Assembly: GCA_902363555.1 (NCBI GenBank)
Contig: CABJAM010000017.1
Coordinates: 1 to 63,756, forward strand
Direction: 5' to 3'
Source: Lachnospiraceae bacterium
GTDB lineage: Bacteria > Bacillota > Clostridia > Lachnospirales > Lachnospiraceae
DNA: 63,756 nt
In this document: positions 61,734 to 63,756 of the stretch, in pieces
Numbering within the stretch: the stretch's first letter is position 1
Layout of the letters: each line of letters opens with the position of its first letter
Position numbers and translations under genes: made by a program
Notes under the pieces: model-generated
What the model was told of the DNA's origin: nothing
What the model saw: the letters and a program-made list of their open reading frames with translations, nothing else
The model's database searches: none

Positions 61734-62834
61734 ATGAATACATATAAACTGCTGACACCGGGTCCATTGACCACAACAAATACTGTGAAGGAGGAAATGC
61801 TTTTTGATCATTGTACATGGGATGATGATTACAAGCAGATCACCCAGCATATCCGCAGGGCACTGCTGGATCTTGCCGGAGCTGATGAAAAGGAATACAC
61901 AGTTGTTCTGATGCAGGGCAGCGGCACCTTCGGTGTGGAAACAGTGCTGTCCAGTGTGGTTGGCGATACGGACAAGCTTCTGATCGTGGCCAATGGCGCT
62001 TACGGTGAGCGTATGGTGGAGATTGCCGCCCATAATCGCTTAAATTATGTGGTCTACCATGAAAAGTATGACCGAATTCCTGATGCGGAGAAAATAGAGG
62101 CGATGCTCCGGGAGGACCCGGCCATCACTCATGTGTCTATGGTACATTCTGAAACAACCTCCGGTATTTTAAATGATATCGAATCGGTGGCTAAAGTAGT
62201 GAAAGATAACGGGCGGGTCTTTATCGTGGACGCCATGAGCAGCTTCGGCGGTATGGACATACCGGTGCAGGCGCTGGGTATTGATTTTATCGTCAGCTCC
62301 GCTAATAAATGTATCCAGGGCGTTCCCGGATTTTCATTTATCATTGCCCGCAGGAGCCTGGTGATCGCCAGCGCAGGCAAAGCCAGAAGTCTGTCGCTGG
62401 ATCTGTATGATCAGTGGGAGACGATGGAAAAGGACGGAAAATGGCGCTTTACATCACCGACCCATGTGGTACTTGCCTTTGACCAGGCACTTGAGGAGCT
62501 GAAACAGGAGGGCGGTATCGCAGCACGCAGCCGGCGCTATAACGATAATAATCATCTGCTTATTCAGCGTATGAAAGGGCTGGGATTTGAAACTTATATT
62601 GATGAACAGTACCAGGGACCGATCATCACCACCTTTTATTTCCCTGAAAATGCGGATTATACATTTGAGGAGATCTATGCCTATATCAAGGCCCGGGGCT
62701 ATGCTATTTATCCAGGAAAGGTGACTCAGGCGCCCACCTTCCGTATTGGCAATATCGGTGAGATTTATGAAGAGGATATACAAAAGCTGTGCGCGATCAT
62801 AGAGGAATTTCTGGAGGAAAAGAAGAATGGGTAA
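61734..62834 (+). CDS. phnW: 2-aminoethylphosphonate-pyruvate transaminase
   Basis: PLP enzyme that converts 2-aminoethylphosphonate and pyruvate to phosphonoacetaldehyde and alanine. 366 residues; LLTPGPLTTTNTVKEEML at the N-terminus, QGSGTFGVETVLSSV, VDAMSSFGGMD and the PLP lysine K192 in SANKCIQGVPGF are typical of PhnW rather than of alanine-glyoxylate transaminases. Overlaps phnX by 8 bases, so the two are coupled. Confidence 0.95.
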   Translation: MNTYKLLTPGPLTTTNTVKEEMLFDHCTWDDDYKQITQHIRRALLDLAGADEKEYTVVLMQGSGTFGVETVLSSVVGDTDKLLIVANGAYGERMVEIAAHNRLNYVVYHEKYDRIPDAEKIEAMLREDPAITHVSMVHSETTSGILNDIESVAKVVKDNGRVFIVDAMSSFGGMDIPVQALGIDFIVSSANKCIQGVPGFSFIIARRSLVIASAGKARSLSLDLYDQWETMEKDGKWRFTSPTHVVLAFDQALEELKQEGGIAARSRRYNDNNHLLIQRMKGLGFETYIDEQYQGPIITTFYFPENADYTFEEIYAYIKARGYAIYPGKVTQAPTFRIGNIGEIYEEDIQKLCAIIEEFLEEKKNG

Positions 62835-63609
62835 AATTGAAGCGGTAATATTTGACTGGGCGGGAACAACAGTGGATTTTGGCTCTATGGCGCCGGTGCA
62901 GGCATTTATGGAGGCGTTTAAGGCGGAAGGGATAGCGCCGACGCTGGAGGAAATCCGAAAACCTATGGGTATGTTAAAGCGCGACCATGTAAAGACGATG
63001 ATGTCCATGGAAAGGATTCATAAGCTGTGGATGGATGTCCGTGGGTGCGACTGGACAGAGAGGGATGTGGACCGGGTTTATGAAAAAAGTGAAAAGGGAA
63101 TTATCGATATCGTGGAAAATTTCGCGGCGCCAAAGCCCTATGTGCTGGAGGCTGTGGCAAAACTCAGAGAAATGGGAATCCGGATTGGATCTACGACCGG
63201 TTACACCGATGAGATGATGGCCATTGTGGTGCCAAAGGCTGCCTCCCAGGGCTATGTGGCGGATGCCTGGTTTTCTCCGGATGCCGTAGAAAAATGCGGC
63301 CGCCCCTACCCATATATGATTTACAAAAATCTCCATGCGCTGCGGGTAAGCTCGGTAAACGCCGCCATAAAGGTGGGCGATACGGTGGCAGATATCCGGG
63401 AAGGAAAAAATGCAGGAATGACTTCTGTGGGCATCGTGGAGGGCAGCTCGGTGATGGGCTTGTCCGAGACCGAGTTTGAGGCACTGTCTCTTGCACAGTA
63501 CCGGGAAATTTACGCAAGAACAGCGCAGATTTATATGGAAGCCGGAGCGGATTATGTGGTTGCCAATATGAGCGGCGTGGTGCCACTGGTACGGATGCTG
63601 TCGAAATAA
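62827..63609 (+). CDS. phnX: Phosphonoacetaldehyde hydrolase (phosphonatase)
   Basis: HAD-superfamily enzyme that splits phosphonoacetaldehyde into acetaldehyde and phosphate, breaking the C-P bond. Nucleophile Asp10 in FDWAGTTVDFGS, Schiff-base lysine near K51 in MGMLKRDHVK, and later motifs TTGYTDEMM and KVGDTVADIREGKNAG are present. 260 residues. It completes the pathway begun by phnW, giving phosphate, nitrogen (as alanine) and acetaldehyde. Last gene of the operon; its start overlaps phnW. Confidence 0.96.
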   Translation: MGKIEAVIFDWAGTTVDFGSMAPVQAFMEAFKAEGIAPTLEEIRKPMGMLKRDHVKTMMSMERIHKLWMDVRGCDWTERDVDRVYEKSEKGIIDIVENFAAPKPYVLEAVAKLREMGIRIGSTTGYTDEMMAIVVPKAASQGYVADAWFSPDAVEKCGRPYPYMIYKNLHALRVSSVNAAIKVGDTVADIREGKNAGMTSVGIVEGSSVMGLSETEFEALSLAQYREIYARTAQIYMEAGADYVVANMSGVVPLVRMLSK

Positions 63610-63624
63610 ATATGAATACAGGGC

Positions 63625-63652
63625 TTGACAGCCGGTGAAAATGTGCTAAAAT
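63625..63652 (+). promoter_or_regulatory. Promoter near the right edge
   Basis: Consensus TTGACA (63625-63630), 16-base spacer, TAAAAT (63647-63652) with an extended TG. It drives something beyond the window. Confidence 0.75.
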
Positions 63653-63678
63653 ACAAAGAGATCTCAAGTTTGGAAGCA

Positions 63679-63720
63679 AAATCGTCAGAATCCCTGTAAA
63701 TACAGAGCTTCTGACGATTT
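63679..63720 (+). other. Leader hairpin at the right edge
   Basis: AAATCGTCAGAA (63679-63690) pairs perfectly with TTCTGACGATTT (63709-63720), with CTGT-AAA-TACAG inside. It lies about 20 bases after the predicted start site, so it would fold in the 5' leader of the next gene. No T-tract follows within view. Confidence 0.6.
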
Positions 63721-63756
63721 ATGTGTATGGTGAACAGACCCCTTCTTAAAATTAAA

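Overview
The window is about 64 kb of chromosome from an anaerobic Firmicute of class Clostridia, most likely a Lachnospiraceae-type gut organism. This is inferred from gene content. It has a SCIFF peptide with its radical SAM maturase beside a fused SecDF, a T-box leader on aspS, a DUF5688 protein, HemZ, a membrane pyrophosphatase, a SpoIID-type protein, a Clostridia-like 6S RNA, GGAGG ribosome binding sites and moderate GC. No species can be named. No tRNA, rRNA, prophage, complete insertion sequence or CRISPR array was seen.

Layout. 0.4-8 kb: aspartase, a Na/Pi cotransporter, a shortened MetH-like methyltransferase, topoisomerase III and an HPr-like protein. 8-13 kb (minus strand): an ABC-F ATPase, a GH13 isoamylase-like protein that has lost its catalytic residues, and a TraX-like membrane protein, packed as an operon. 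13-17 kb: a second ABC-F gene with a duplicated hairpin leader, then a TetR/MATE pair. 17-22 kb: luxS, a lactonase-type beta-propeller, a dCache-GGDEF cyclase and aroC. 22.5-23.2 kb: two more HPr-like genes. 23.6-37 kb: the conserved block tgt-yajC-(TIGR04086)-scfA-scfB-secDF-recJ-apt-rel, interrupted by an inverted Uma2/PHP segment. 37-43 kb: an MBL hydrolase, hemZ, a very large GC-rich hairpin, a DUF4143 ATPase and hppA. 43-49 kb: tcdA, a DUF5688 gene, T-box-aspS-DUF1294-glyA and a GDPD. 49.8-57.8 kb: a sigma factor, 6S RNA, a SpoIID-like protein, YihY, a PAS-GGDEF-EAL protein, and DinB with a small partner. 58-63.6 kb: a 2-aminoethylphosphonate operon (ABC importer, phnW, phnX).

Two themes stand out beyond the known genes. 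First, all three HPr-family proteins lack the phosphorylatable His15 but keep Ser46, so they look like Crh-type regulators rather than sugar-transport carriers. Second, at least three families of small structured repeats run through the intergenic DNA. Family R1 (two hairpins, ending ATTCCTATTATA) sits at promoters and occurs once in frame inside the GGDEF gene. Family R2 (83-86 bp tandem units beginning GCGCGAAGC) begins directly at the T-tract of terminators. Family R3 (GTAACAG...CTGTTGC) sits in leaders. In R1 and R2 the hairpin arms differ between loci but stay complementary, which suggests the structure itself is maintained.

Pathway links: LuxS and the MetH-like protein belong to the activated-methyl cycle; tgt/yajC/secDF concern tRNA modification and protein export; apt/rel concern purine salvage and the stringent response; the phn operon takes up 2-aminoethylphosphonate and breaks its C-P bond. 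All calls come from reading the sequence; no database search was run.
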